A stretch of 64,000 nt of DNA from Pedobacter boryungensis. Lineage in GTDB: Bacteria; Bacteroidota; Bacteroidia; Sphingobacteriales; Sphingobacteriaceae. The DNA is taken from positions 1 to 64,000 of the forward strand of contig NZ_JABMKV010000005.1 of assembly GCF_013204825.1 (NCBI RefSeq), read 5' to 3'. The notes beneath the pieces were generated by a model that made no database searches, was not told the DNA's origin, and saw nothing but the letters and a program-made list of their open reading frames with translations. Position numbers and translations under genes: made by a program. This document shows positions 53,810 to 63,301 of the stretch, one piece after another (position 1 is the first letter of the stretch; every line of letters begins with the position of its first letter).

Positions 53810-55000
53810 ATGAGTTGGAAATTCTGGCAAAGAAATAAAAGTGCCGAACCAAAAAAGAAGAAAACTAAAACTAGAGAATGGACTGACGCCATTATTTTTG
53901 CGGTAGTTGCCGCAACTATTATTAGAGTGTTTTTTATTGAAGCTTATACCATTCCATCGGGCTCGATGGAGAGATCTTTATTAATCGGAGATTTCTTGTT
54001 TGTAAGTAAAGTAAACTATGGCGCTCGTATTCCTATGACACCAGTTGCCTTTCCTTTCGCACATCATACCATGCCACTAACAGGCACAAAAGCATATTGG
54101 GATGGTGTTCAATGGAAATATAGAAGATTACCTGGATTTCAACATATTAAGCGCAATGATGTAGTTGTTTTCAATTTCCCAGAAGGAGATACCGTAGCAC
54201 TTGACGCTCAAGATGATAATTACTACCAAATGCTATTAAGAGGAGAGACTAGAACACAGATATATGCAAATCATACTATTGTAAGTAGACCAGTAGATAA
54301 ACGTGAAAACTTTATTAAACGTTGTATCGCTATAGCTGGGGATACTGTGAGCATGGAGAACGGCTTGGCTTCCGTAAATGGAAAAAAAGTGCCTTTAGAA
54401 CCAACGGGATGGTTTTATTATACCATAGAATTTAAAACTTCGGATATAAATATGAGGTTGTTCCAGGATATGGGTTTTAAAACTGCAGAAACAAATGTGC
54501 CTACAATTTATCAGTTTGAAGGAACACCAGCCATGATTGCAGAACTTAAAAAATCGGATTATGTGAAATCAATTACGGAGAATGTAGCTGTAAAAGGGGA
54601 TTTCGATAAAGCCATTTTCCCTCATGATAAAAATAGAGGTTGGAACTTAGATAATTATGGGCCAATCATTGTACCTAAAAAAGGCTGGACAGTAAAAATG
54701 GATAGCGTTACCATGCCATTGTACGAAAGAAGTATTCGTATTTATGAAGGTAATAAATTAGAAAAAGTTGGGAATGATTGGATATTGAATGGAAAAAAAG
54801 CAACAGAATATACATTCAAAATGGATTATTACTGGATGATGGGTGATAATCGCCATCAATCAGCAGATTCACGTTATTGGGGTTTTGTTCCTGAAGATCA
54901 TATAGTTGGTAAAGCCTTATTTATTTGGATGAGCTTTGATAGTGAAGGTTCTTGGTTTAGTAAAATCCGTTGGAATAGAATTTTTAAGGGTATTCACTAA
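53810..55000 (+). CDS. lepB: Signal peptidase I
   Basis: 396 aa. A basic N-terminus with one membrane helix (WTDAIIFAVVAATIIRVFFIEAYTI) is followed by the catalytic domain. The Ser nucleophile is Ser52 in IPSGSMERS. The general base is probably Lys170 in NFIKRCIAIAGDTV. The C-terminal box is MMGDNRHQSADSRYWGFVPEDHIVGKALFIW. It is longer than the E. coli enzyme because of a ~100-residue segment between the Lys box and the last box, common in this phylum. It ends the parA-parB-DUF5683-dapB-lepB group and is followed by a terminator. Confidence 0.95.
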   Translation: MSWKFWQRNKSAEPKKKKTKTREWTDAIIFAVVAATIIRVFFIEAYTIPSGSMERSLLIGDFLFVSKVNYGARIPMTPVAFPFAHHTMPLTGTKAYWDGVQWKYRRLPGFQHIKRNDVVVFNFPEGDTVALDAQDDNYYQMLLRGETRTQIYANHTIVSRPVDKRENFIKRCIAIAGDTVSMENGLASVNGKKVPLEPTGWFYYTIEFKTSDINMRLFQDMGFKTAETNVPTIYQFEGTPAMIAELKKSDYVKSITENVAVKGDFDKAIFPHDKNRGWNLDNYGPIIVPKKGWTVKMDSVTMPLYERSIRIYEGNKLEKVGNDWILNGKKATEYTFKMDYYWMMGDNRHQSADSRYWGFVPEDHIVGKALFIWMSFDSEGSWFSKIRWNRIFKGIH

Positions 55001-55017
55001 AACATAAAATAGATATA

Positions 55018-55050
55018 AAAAAGACCTCGACTAAATCGAGGTCTTTTTTT
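55018..55050. terminator. Bidirectional terminator between lepB and the Ldh-type gene
   Basis: A stem of AAAAAGACCTCGA and TCGAGGTCTTTTT with a 5-nt loop, followed by T, lies between convergent genes. Confidence 0.88.
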
Positions 55051-55068
55051 TGAATTGAGTTATCATTA

Positions 55069-56154
55069 CTAACTTAAACCTTCTACACCAAGTTTAATAG
55101 CTAATTCATTTAAATCGTTTACCACAACATCAATAATTGGAATACCGTTCACCTTTCTTTCTACCTCTGCTTCTGCTTCCGGTTCACCTGGTATAATTAC
55201 TTTTTGCGACGGATTTATAGTTTTTGCACTTTTAAAACGTTCAATCCAATTATCTAAATGGTTTTTAAAATCATCTGCAGGGCGAAAACCATCTACACGC
55301 ATAGCACCAAAAAAATGACCAATCCCTTCACCAACAGGATTTGCATTAGGCTCTAAAAATGCTACAAATGGAGGAACCCAAGGTCCATAATTAGCTCCGG
55401 AAAGCACAGCTGATAAAATATCTACTGTCGCACTTAATCCATAACCTTTATGACTGCCGTGATCTTTATCACTACCTAAAGGCAACAACGAACCACCATT
55501 TTTTAGTTCATTTGGATTAGTTGAAGAATTTCCTTCATTATCCTGTACCCAGCCATCTGGTATTTCCTTATTTGCTCTTTGAGCGATTTCTAATTTTCCA
55601 TTTGCAGCTGCTGCGGTTGCCATATCAACTACAACTGGCGGATATTTTCCAGCAGGAAAAGCATAACACATTGGATTGGTTCCCAACAAACGTTCATTTG
55701 CATAGGTAGGAGCTACTAGTGGACTAGCGTTGGTCATGCTAATACCAATCATATCTTTTTCTACCGCCAATAACGCATGATATCCAGCAATACCAAAATG
55801 ATTAGAATTTTTTACAGCCACCCAACCGCTACCAAATTTTTCTGCTTTTTCTATCGCTACTTTCATTGCAAATGGAGCAACAACCAAGCCTAATCCTCCA
55901 TCTCCATCTACAGTTGCTGTAGTTGGGGTTTCATAAACTACCTTAATATTTGGCGTAGCGTTAATTCTTTTCTTTTCCCATAAACGCACATAACCACTTA
56001 AACGAGCTACACCATGAGAATCTATCCCTCTTAAATCAGAGCGAATTAAAACATCTGTTGCTAATGTTGCATGCTCATGAGAACAGCCCATTTTTTTAAA
56101 TATAGAATAGGTGAAAGATCTCAGCTTTGCTTCTGTAAAAGTTATAAAGTTCAT
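55069..56154 (-). CDS. Ldh family oxidoreductase (malate/L-lactate dehydrogenase type 2)
   Basis: 361 aa NAD(P)-dependent dehydrogenase of the YlbC/ComC/DpkA type, distinct from the Rossmann-fold lactate dehydrogenases. Conserved blocks are SDLRGIDSHGVARLSGYV near the N-terminus, NSNHFGIAGYHALLA, MTNASPLVAPTYANERLLGTNPMCYAFP, VVDMATAAAANGKLEIA and DHGSHKGYGLSATVDILS. The physiological substrate is uncertain (malate, lactate, ureidoglycolate and others in the family). It is the last gene of the leftward group, 35 nt after bshC. Confidence 0.92.
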   Translation of the reverse strand: MNFITFTEAKLRSFTYSIFKKMGCSHEHATLATDVLIRSDLRGIDSHGVARLSGYVRLWEKKRINATPNIKVVYETPTTATVDGDGGLGLVVAPFAMKVAIEKAEKFGSGWVAVKNSNHFGIAGYHALLAVEKDMIGISMTNASPLVAPTYANERLLGTNPMCYAFPAGKYPPVVVDMATAAAANGKLEIAQRANKEIPDGWVQDNEGNSSTNPNELKNGGSLLPLGSDKDHGSHKGYGLSATVDILSAVLSGANYGPWVPPFVAFLEPNANPVGEGIGHFFGAMRVDGFRPADDFKNHLDNWIERFKSAKTINPSQKVIIPGEPEAEAEVERKVNGIPIIDVVVNDLNELAIKLGVEGLS

Positions 56155-56189
56155 TTTTGTTTAAGTTTGTCGCATCAAAAAATCGGCGA

Positions 56190-57779
56190 TTATGATGGAA
56201 GTAGAAGTGTAAAATCTCCGCCCAATGGTTGAAAATTTTCTATTAACGAGGATAAAAAGTCATCACCATAGTTTACATACATCGGAGCAATGTTTAACAC
56301 TCTTTCTTGTAGTGTACCCATAGGGAAAAGTCTATTTTTTACATTTTCAATTTGTTTTAAAGAAATCTCATGCTTTCTTTTTTCAGCTCTAAATAGTTTC
56401 TTTTCTAAATTTTCTAGCAAATGATTGGTCTTGGTTTTTGCAGAATCAGCTGAGCTTTCTAAAGTTTTATCAACTTTAAAAGAATGCTGTTTAATTTGAT
56501 CAAATGCTGCTTGTATTATACTTATTTCTTCAGTTAAACTTAAATTAGATGCGCTATTATTTTTTACCCATGTTTTTTGTAATTCATCGATTGAAAGAAA
56601 AGCATCTTCTAATTTAAAACCTAATTTATGTAAATTCTCTGCACTACGTTTATCAATTAACAAAGCCGAATTACGCAACAATAACACAGGGAAATCTGTT
56701 TTATAAAAATCAAAATTAGCTTTCAATTGCATCCAATAGGAAACTTCGGATCCTCCGCCAATATAGGCGATATTGGGCAAAATTACTTCTTGGTATAACG
56801 GACGCATAATTACATTCGGACTAAATCTTTCCGGATGATTTTCAATCTCTTCTAGTAATTCTTCTTTCGTAAAACTGATTTCCGTATGGTTAACCGTATA
56901 ATGATTGCCTTTTTCTATGATTCGTTCACGAAGATTATCTATCAAGTAGAAGAAATTAATTTCTCTACCATTAACTTGTGCTTTATATCCTTTTTGCGCT
57001 AATTGTTCAGTAGTTTTTTCAGTTAAATGAGCACTATTCTGTTCAGTAATATCTTGTTTAATAATAGAACTGAATTGTCTTTTCAGTTTTGCATCGTCGG
57101 CGTTAATTATTACTAAACCATAATTTTGAAATAAACTATTCACTAGAACGCGAGTTGCATCCGCCAGATTATCGTTTGTTAAATAAGCATTTTCAACTAA
57201 TTTGGCTAATTTTTTTCCGTTTTTGCTAATTCCTAAATATGCTTTATATGCTCTTACAGCTGCCTCAACGGTTTTTGTGCTGAGTCTTCCGGTTGCACCA
57301 TTCGTTTGTTGTATCCAACTAATATTTTTTTCATCAACACTTACATGATTGATTTCTTCAAAATCATGATCTTCAGTTGCCATCCAATAAATAGGGACAA
57401 AATTCTTTTCAGGATAAGCAATTTTAAGCTCAAGCGCTAAATTTATTGTCGTTACAATTTTATAGATGAAATATAAAGGTCCAGTAAATAAGTTAAGCTG
57501 ATGACCAGTAGTTATAGTGAAAGTATTTTCATCTGCCAATAAATTAATATTATGATTTACAGATTTATTCGTTTTTACGTTTTGATATTGCTGATTTAAA
57601 ACTTCAACTAACTCGGATCTATTTCCTGTGAAATTTCTGTTGTCGACAGCTTTTTTTAAACCATCAATATCTGGACGAAAGCTGTAAAAAGGTTTCAAGA
57701 ATTCATCATCATTTACATAATCTAAAACCAATTTAGAGAATGAATGAGTATCCTGATAAGAGATATATTTTGCCTTCAT
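56190..57779 (-). CDS. bshC: Putative cysteine ligase BshC of bacillithiol synthesis
   Basis: 529 aa. It adds cysteine to GlcN-malate in the last step of bacillithiol synthesis. The N-terminal TGHQLNLFTGPLYFIYKIVTTINLA and PIYWMATEDHDFEEINHV carry the HIGH-like nucleotide-binding signatures of the family. RPLYQEVILPNIAYIGGGSEVSYWMQLK is the other conserved block. The C-terminal ~100 residues form a coiled coil (LEKKLFRAEKRKHEISLKQI). No other bsh gene is in the window. Confidence 0.95.
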   Translation of the reverse strand: MKAKYISYQDTHSFSKLVLDYVNDDEFLKPFYSFRPDIDGLKKAVDNRNFTGNRSELVEVLNQQYQNVKTNKSVNHNINLLADENTFTITTGHQLNLFTGPLYFIYKIVTTINLALELKIAYPEKNFVPIYWMATEDHDFEEINHVSVDEKNISWIQQTNGATGRLSTKTVEAAVRAYKAYLGISKNGKKLAKLVENAYLTNDNLADATRVLVNSLFQNYGLVIINADDAKLKRQFSSIIKQDITEQNSAHLTEKTTEQLAQKGYKAQVNGREINFFYLIDNLRERIIEKGNHYTVNHTEISFTKEELLEEIENHPERFSPNVIMRPLYQEVILPNIAYIGGGSEVSYWMQLKANFDFYKTDFPVLLLRNSALLIDKRSAENLHKLGFKLEDAFLSIDELQKTWVKNNSASNLSLTEEISIIQAAFDQIKQHSFKVDKTLESSADSAKTKTNHLLENLEKKLFRAEKRKHEISLKQIENVKNRLFPMGTLQERVLNIAPMYVNYGDDFLSSLIENFQPLGGDFTLLLPS

Positions 57780-57826
57780 GTGTTGCGAAATTAAGCTAAT
57801 TTACGAAACATTTTTAGGCTAAAGGT

Positions 57827-59158
57827 TTATTTTACAATTTGTCCATACAGGTCGAAATCTTCTGCACGATCAATTTTCACATTTACAAAACTACCATTAG
57901 CTGCGTAGCCTGAATTCGCATCTATTAAAACCTCATTATCAACCTCTGGACTATCAAATTCTGTACGGCCAATAAAGAAATCACCTTCTTTTCTATCGAT
58001 TAAAACTTTAAATGTTTTGCCAACTTTTTCTTGATTGATATCGAAAGAAATGCCTTGTTGTAATTCCATAATCGCATCTACACGAGCTTGTTTGATTTCT
58101 TCAGGCACATTATCTACTAATTGATGAGCATGAGTTTTCTCTTCGTGCGAATAGGTAAAACATCCTAAACGATCAAAACGAGTTTCCTCAACCCAATTGT
58201 ACATTTCCTCAAAATCTTGTTCAGTTTCGCCAGGATAACCACAAATTAAAGTGGTGCGCATCGCGATATTTGGAACTTTTGCTCTGATTTCATTTACAAT
58301 ATCAATGGTTTTTTGTTTGGTAATACCACGACGCATTGATTTTAGCATATTATCAGTAATGTGCTGCAATGGCATATCCAAATACTTACAGATATTTTCG
58401 CGTTCGTTCATCGCATCTAAAATTTCCATTGGAAACCCAGAAGGATAAGCATATTGTAATCTAATCCATTCTATACCTTTTACATCAGATAAACGACGTA
58501 ATAACTCATCCAAATTACGTTTTCCATAAATATCTAAACCGTAATAAGTTAAGTCTTGAGCAATTAAAATAAGTTCCTTGGTTCCATTAGCGGCTAAAAT
58601 TTTCGCTTCGTTAACTAACTCGTTCATATCCCTAGAAACGTGTTTGCCACGCATTAAAGGAATTGCGCAAAAAGAACATGGACGATTACAACCTTCTGCA
58701 ATTTTAAAATAGGCGAAGTGCGAAGGAGTGGTTAATAAACGTTCGCCAATTAATTCGTGTTTGTAGTTTGCGCCTAAACTGTGCAATATATTTTGCAAAT
58801 CGTTTGTGCCAAAATAAGCATCAACGTTAGTAATTTCTGATTCTAATTCTGGTTTGTAACGTTCAGATAAACAGCCAGTAACAATTACTTTTCCAACTTT
58901 ACCTTCATCTTTTAACTGACTGTATTGTAAAATTGTATCAATAGATTCTTGTTTTGCATTGTCGATAAATCCACAAGTATTGATTACGATAATATCATCT
59001 TTGTTTAAACTATTTGATTCGTGTTCAACAGCTAAATTATTTCCACGCAATTGACCCATTAATACCTCAGAATCGTAAGTATTTTTTGAGCAACCTAAAG
59101 TAATAACATTGATTTTAGGTTTAGCGATAGTTTTTATAAGCTTGTTTTTAGTAATCAT
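57827..59158 (-). CDS. rimO: Ribosomal protein S12 methylthiotransferase RimO
   Basis: 443 aa. Radical-SAM enzyme that adds a methylthio group to an Asp of ribosomal protein S12. The N-terminal MTTase domain has VITLGCSKNTYDSEVLMGQL with the first cluster cysteine, and further Cys in NTCGF and TGCLSERY. The radical-SAM CxxxCxxC is CNRPCSFC. The C-terminal TRAM domain is present. One nucleotide separates it from ftsY. Confidence 0.96.
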   Translation of the reverse strand: MITKNKLIKTIAKPKINVITLGCSKNTYDSEVLMGQLRGNNLAVEHESNSLNKDDIIVINTCGFIDNAKQESIDTILQYSQLKDEGKVGKVIVTGCLSERYKPELESEITNVDAYFGTNDLQNILHSLGANYKHELIGERLLTTPSHFAYFKIAEGCNRPCSFCAIPLMRGKHVSRDMNELVNEAKILAANGTKELILIAQDLTYYGLDIYGKRNLDELLRRLSDVKGIEWIRLQYAYPSGFPMEILDAMNERENICKYLDMPLQHITDNMLKSMRRGITKQKTIDIVNEIRAKVPNIAMRTTLICGYPGETEQDFEEMYNWVEETRFDRLGCFTYSHEEKTHAHQLVDNVPEEIKQARVDAIMELQQGISFDINQEKVGKTFKVLIDRKEGDFFIGRTEFDSPEVDNEVLIDANSGYAANGSFVNVKIDRAEDFDLYGQIVK

Positions 59159-59159
59159 A

Positions 59160-60122
59160 TTAATTAAATAACGAGTTCACGAAATCTTTTTTATCGAACA
59201 ACTGTAAGTCGTCCATTTTTTCGCCAACACCAATATATTTTACAGGAATTTTAAATTGATCGGAAATTCCAATCACTACACCACCTTTTGCAGTGCCATC
59301 TAATTTGGTAATTGCTAATGCATTTACATCTGTAGCTTCAGTAAATTGTTTGCATTGTTCAAATGCATTCTGACCAGTAGAACCATCAAGTACTAATAAA
59401 ATCTCATGTGGTGCATTTGGAATTACCTTTTGCATTACATTTTTAATTTTACCAAGTTCGTTCATTAATCCGACTTTATTATGTAAACGACCAGCTGTAT
59501 CAATTATCACAACATCTTCTTTATTGGCAACAGCCGATTGCAAAGTGTCAAAAGCAACAGAAGCAGGGTCTGAGCCCATCGCTTGCGCTACAACTCTAAC
59601 ACCAACACGTTCGCCCCACAATTTAATTTGCTCAACTGCCGCAGCTCTAAATGTATCAGCTGCACCTAAAACTACTTTAAGATTTTCATTTTTCAGTTTA
59701 TGCGCTAATTTGCCAATGGTAGTGGTTTTACCTACACCATTTACACCAACAACCATAATTACATAAGGCTTATGGTCACCATATTCGAAATTTCGGAAAT
59801 CGTTGCTATTATTTTCTGCTAATAAAAGTTGAATTTCATCACGTAATAGATGATTTAACTCAGAAGTAGATAGATATTTGTCTTTAGCAACGCGAGCCTG
59901 AATGCGATCAATGATTTTTAAGGTAGTACTTACCCCAACATCAGAAGTTACTAAAACTTCTTCAAGGTTATCTAATACATCATCATCAACTGTAGATTTA
60001 CCAGCAACAGCCTTAGTGATTTTACTTAAAAAACCTTCTTTAGTTTTTTCTAAACCCTTTTCTAAAGCTTCTTGTACTTCAGGAGCAGTTTCTTTTTTTT
60101 TGAAAAAATCGAATAAACCCAT
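59160..60122 (-). CDS. ftsY: Signal recognition particle receptor FtsY
   Basis: 320 aa. SRP-receptor GTPase that docks ribosome-nascent chains at the membrane. A short charged N-terminus (FFKKKETAPEVQEALEKGLEKTKEGF) leads to the NG domain: G1 GVNGVGKTTTIGKLA, GAADTFRAAAVEQIKLW, G3 DTAGRLHN and G4 TKLDGTAKGG. The acidic A domain of E. coli FtsY is missing, as in most non-enterics. It is preceded by a terminator-like hairpin after DUF4295. Confidence 0.97.
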   Translation of the reverse strand: MGLFDFFKKKETAPEVQEALEKGLEKTKEGFLSKITKAVAGKSTVDDDVLDNLEEVLVTSDVGVSTTLKIIDRIQARVAKDKYLSTSELNHLLRDEIQLLLAENNSNDFRNFEYGDHKPYVIMVVGVNGVGKTTTIGKLAHKLKNENLKVVLGAADTFRAAAVEQIKLWGERVGVRVVAQAMGSDPASVAFDTLQSAVANKEDVVIIDTAGRLHNKVGLMNELGKIKNVMQKVIPNAPHEILLVLDGSTGQNAFEQCKQFTEATDVNALAITKLDGTAKGGVVIGISDQFKIPVKYIGVGEKMDDLQLFDKKDFVNSLFN

Positions 60123-60140
60123 AGAATGATATTAAAATAA

Positions 60141-60173
60141 AAAAGCCCTTCCGTTTAATACGGAACGGCCTTT
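60141..60173 (-). terminator. Terminator after the rpmB-rpmG-DUF4295 genes
   Basis: On the minus strand a GCC-TTCCGT / ACGGAA-GGC stem with one internal mismatch is followed by six T. It lies between DUF4295 and ftsY and may partly isolate the ribosomal-protein genes from ftsY-rimO. Confidence 0.65.
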
Positions 60174-60193
60174 AATGCTATTCGTGAATAGAA

Positions 60194-60355
60194 TTACTTG
60201 CTGATACCAGCAAGAGCATCTTTAACGTGATCGTTATGTACAATGATTTCTTTGAAAGAATAAGCACCAGTTTTTGGCGATTTGTTCATTGTGATAACTT
60301 TCGAATATTCTTTTCCTGTACCCGTTTTTAGGGTTGCAACTACTTTCTTAGCCAT
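60194..60355 (-). CDS. DUF4295 family small protein
   Basis: 53 aa: a Lys-rich start MAKKVVATLKTGTGKEYSKV, then ITMNKSPKTGAYSFKEIIV and a tail HVKDALAGISK. This is the Bacteroidota-specific DUF4295 family, regularly found between rpmG and ftsY. It is likely ribosome-associated, judging from its basic composition and position. It is easily missed because of its size. Confidence 0.9.
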   Translation of the reverse strand: MAKKVVATLKTGTGKEYSKVITMNKSPKTGAYSFKEIIVHNDHVKDALAGISK

Positions 60356-60435
60356 GTCTTTTAAATTTAATTATTGAGTGAGTGGATGTTTAAATTAGAA
60401 TGTAAAATTCAGTTCTTCAAACAATTATCCTTCAA

Positions 60436-60618
60436 TTATTTTATCTCTTTATGTACGGTTACTTTTTTCAATACTGGATTGAATTTTTTCAATTCTAAAC
60501 GCTCAGTAGTGTTTTTACGGTTTTTTGTAGAAATGTATCTAGACATACCTGGCATACCGCTAGTTTTATGTTCTGTACATTCTAAAATAACTTGTACTCT
60601 GTTACCTTTTTTTGCCAT
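60436..60618 (-). CDS. rpmG: 50S ribosomal protein L33
   Basis: 60 aa. [17 protein letters not shown] is the bacterial L33 start, and [23 protein letters not shown] the conserved middle. Only one Cys is present, so it is the zinc-free (C-minus) form. It lies 41 nt downstream of rpmB and 80 nt upstream of the DUF4295 gene. Confidence 0.96.
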   Translation of the reverse strand: MAKKGNRVQVILECTEHKTSGMPGMSRYISTKNRKNTTERLELKKFNPVLKKVTVHKEIK

Positions 60619-60659
60619 TTTATTATTTATTTATGTCGATATAATCGACAAATGTTTTT

Positions 60660-60893
60660 TTACAAATATCCTTTTTTCATGAAGCGGTTAAGTGCTTCAG
60701 AAATACCAATTTTATTGATAGTTTTAATAGCTGATGTTGATACTTTTAATGTAATCCAAGTATCTTCTTCAGGAATATAAAATTTCTGAAGTTGTAGGTT
60801 AGGATAAAATTTACGTTTCGTTTTAACGTTCGAGTGAGAAACATTAAATCCCGACATCGCCATTTTTCCGGTTAAATCACAAACTCTTGACAT
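60660..60893 (-). CDS. rpmB: 50S ribosomal protein L28
   Basis: 77 aa. [34 protein letters not shown] is the L28 signature. The C-terminus has [19 protein letters not shown]. It has a single zinc-type Cys and so is probably zinc-free. It is the first gene of the leftward cluster. Confidence 0.96.
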   Translation of the reverse strand: MSRVCDLTGKMAMSGFNVSHSNVKTKRKFYPNLQLQKFYIPEEDTWITLKVSTSAIKTINKIGISEALNRFMKKGYL

Positions 60894-61071
60894 GACTTTT
60901 TTATTATGTTGATTATTTCGCTACTTAATTTTTTTAAGAGTGTGCAAATATCTGAATTATTTTTGTAACCATCAATAGTCCACTTGAAAATATTTGATTT
61001 TGTTTATTCATTTTTTTAAACTTTACTAATAATACTATATTTGAAACACCTAATTGCTAAACCAAATTATC

Positions 61072-62967
61072 ATGCAGATCACCTCTTTTGAGCAATATCA
61101 AGAAACGTATAAACAAAGTGTAAAAGAACCAGAAAAATTTTGGGCTGGTATTGCCGATAATTTCCTTTGGAAAAAGAAATGGGAAAATGTACTATCATGG
61201 AACTTTTCAGAACCAAATATTAAGTGGTTTGATGGGGCGAAATTAAATATTACAGATAATTGTTTAGATCGACATTTAATTGAAAACGGAGATAAGCCAG
61301 CAATAATTTGGGAACCGAATGATCCAGAAAGAGATAGTGTAACGCTCAGTTATAGAGTATTACATGACCGAGTTTGTCGCTTTGCAAATGTTTTAAAAAG
61401 GAACGGTGCAAAAAAAGGAGATCGGATTTGTATTTATATGCCAATGGTGCCAGAATTGGCAATTGCAGTATTGGCATGTGCTCGTATTGGAGCAATACAT
61501 TCGGTGGTTTTCGGTGGTTTTTCTGCAAAATCTATTGCTGATAGAATAAATGATGCTGCTTGTAAAATAGTAATTACAGCAGATGGCGCCTATCGTGGTA
61601 ATAAGCAAATTCAATTAAAAGAAGTCATAGATGATGCCTTAATTGGTTGCCCAACAATAGAAAAAGTAATTGTTTTAACACATACTCGCACTCCAGTTTC
61701 GATGTTAAAAGGAAGAGATTGTTGGTGGGAAGATGAAGTGAAATTAGTTGATGCAAATTGCATTGCAGAAGAAATGGATGCAGAAGATGTGTTGTTTATT
61801 TTATACACTTCAGGCTCAACAGGTAAACCAAAAGGAGTTGTGCACACTTGTGGGGGTTATATGGTATATGCAGGTTATACTTTTTCAAATGTATTTAATT
61901 ACCAGCCAGATGAAGTGTTTTTTTGCACAGCAGATATAGGATGGATAACTGGCCATTCATATATTGTGTATGGACCACTTTCGCAAGGTGCAACAACCCT
62001 AATGTTCGAAGGAATCCCTACTTATCCAACTCCATCTAGATTTTGGGAAATTGTACAAAAACACAAGGTTAATATTTTATATACGGCACCAACAGCTATT
62101 CGATCTTTAATGAGTTTTGGTACAGATCCACTTACCGGAATTGATTTAAGTAGCTTACGTGTATTAGGATCAGTAGGAGAGCCGATTAATGAAGAGGCAT
62201 GGCATTGGTTTGATGAAGAAATTGGTCATAAAAAGGCGCCAATTGTAGATACTTGGTGGCAAACAGAAACAGGGGGAATCATGATTTCGCCTATTGCGTT
62301 TGTAACGCCAACCAAACCTAGTTTCGCAACTTTGCCATTACCAGGTATCCAGCCGATTTTAGTTGATGAAAATGGAAAAGAAATTGAGGGGAATGGTGTA
62401 AATGGAAACTTGTGCATTAAGTTTCCATGGCCAGGCATGTTGCGCACTACTTATGGTGATCATGAACGTTGTAAACTAACTTATTTTTCTACTTACGAGA
62501 ATTTATATTTTACTGGAGATGGCTGTTTGCGTGATGAAGATGGATATTACCGAATTACCGGCAGGGTAGATGACGTAATTAACGTTTCTGGTCATAGAAT
62601 TGGCACAGCTGAAGTAGAAAATGCGATTAATATGCACGCTGGTGTAATTGAAAGTGCTGTTGTAGGCTATCCTCACGATGTGAAAGGGCAAGGAATTTAT
62701 GCCTTTATCATTTATCCTGGTTTAAGTAAGGATGAAGACCTAACTAGAAAAGATATTCTACAAACGGTAACTCGGGTAATTGGAGCCATTGCTAAACCAG
62801 ATAAAATTTTATTTGTATCAGGTTTACCTAAAACTAGATCTGGTAAAATTATGCGTCGTATCTTGCGTAAAGTTGCCGAAGGTGATACTTCAAATTTAGG
62901 CGACATATCAACTTTGTTAGATCCAACTGTAGTGCAAGAAATTATAGATAATTCAAAAAAGTTATAA
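61072..62967 (+). CDS. acs: Acetate-CoA ligase (acetyl-CoA synthetase)
   Basis: 631 aa from ATG 61072; a TTG six codons earlier is less likely. It activates acetate to acetyl-CoA via acetyl-AMP. The N-terminal ACAS domain (FEQYQETYKQSVKEPEKFWAGIA) precedes the AMP-binding core with LYTSGSTGKPKGVVHT, DIGWITGHSYIVYGPL, DTWWQTETGG and YFTGDGCLRDEDGYYRITGRVDD. The regulatory Lys is in PKTRSGKIMRR, the usual acetylation site. A TATATTTG box lies at 61036-61043 and may be its -7 element. The gene is monocistronic. Confidence 0.97.
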   Translation: MQITSFEQYQETYKQSVKEPEKFWAGIADNFLWKKKWENVLSWNFSEPNIKWFDGAKLNITDNCLDRHLIENGDKPAIIWEPNDPERDSVTLSYRVLHDRVCRFANVLKRNGAKKGDRICIYMPMVPELAIAVLACARIGAIHSVVFGGFSAKSIADRINDAACKIVITADGAYRGNKQIQLKEVIDDALIGCPTIEKVIVLTHTRTPVSMLKGRDCWWEDEVKLVDANCIAEEMDAEDVLFILYTSGSTGKPKGVVHTCGGYMVYAGYTFSNVFNYQPDEVFFCTADIGWITGHSYIVYGPLSQGATTLMFEGIPTYPTPSRFWEIVQKHKVNILYTAPTAIRSLMSFGTDPLTGIDLSSLRVLGSVGEPINEEAWHWFDEEIGHKKAPIVDTWWQTETGGIMISPIAFVTPTKPSFATLPLPGIQPILVDENGKEIEGNGVNGNLCIKFPWPGMLRTTYGDHERCKLTYFSTYENLYFTGDGCLRDEDGYYRITGRVDDVINVSGHRIGTAEVENAINMHAGVIESAVVGYPHDVKGQGIYAFIIYPGLSKDEDLTRKDILQTVTRVIGAIAKPDKILFVSGLPKTRSGKIMRRILRKVAEGDTSNLGDISTLLDPTVVQEIIDNSKKL

Positions 62968-63063
62968 CATTAACTATTATTAGCCTGAATTTTTAAAACA
63001 ATTAACTTCTCTTACCTGTTCTTTTTGCAACCAACCGATTGTTAAACGATAAGCATTAAGCAC

Positions 63064-63249
63064 ATGGATAAGTTAGAATTAAAAGGAAAGTGGAATGAAA
63101 TTAAGGGGAAAGTTAAACAAGCCTATGGTGATTTAACTGACGATGATTTAAGTCATGAAGAAGGAAAAGACGATGAGTTGTTAGGAAAGCTTCAACAAAA
63201 AACAGGAAAAGGCAGAGAAGAATTAGTAAAGTGGATTAATTCACTTTAA
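63064..63249 (+). CDS. CsbD-like stress protein
   Basis: 61 aa. The sequence [24 protein letters not shown] and [10 protein letters not shown] are diagnostic of the CsbD family, small hydrophilic helical proteins induced in general stress responses. Function unknown. It is a single gene with its own terminator. Confidence 0.92.
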   Translation: MDKLELKGKWNEIKGKVKQAYGDLTDDDLSHEEGKDDELLGKLQQKTGKGREELVKWINSL

Positions 63250-63271
63250 TAGTTTTTTAACCTAATAATAG

Positions 63272-63301
63272 ACGACTACCTTAATTGGCTAGTCGTTTTT
63301 T
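63272..63301. terminator. Terminator between the CsbD gene and the convergent surface-protein gene
   Basis: ACGACTA (63272-63278) and TAGTCGT (63290-63296) form a stem across an 11-nt partly paired loop, then T. It lies at the junction of convergent genes. Confidence 0.7.

Noticed and set aside
60374..60780. Plus-strand 102-aa and 62-aa frames over rpmG and rpmB
   Set aside because: They are antisense to clear ribosomal protein genes.
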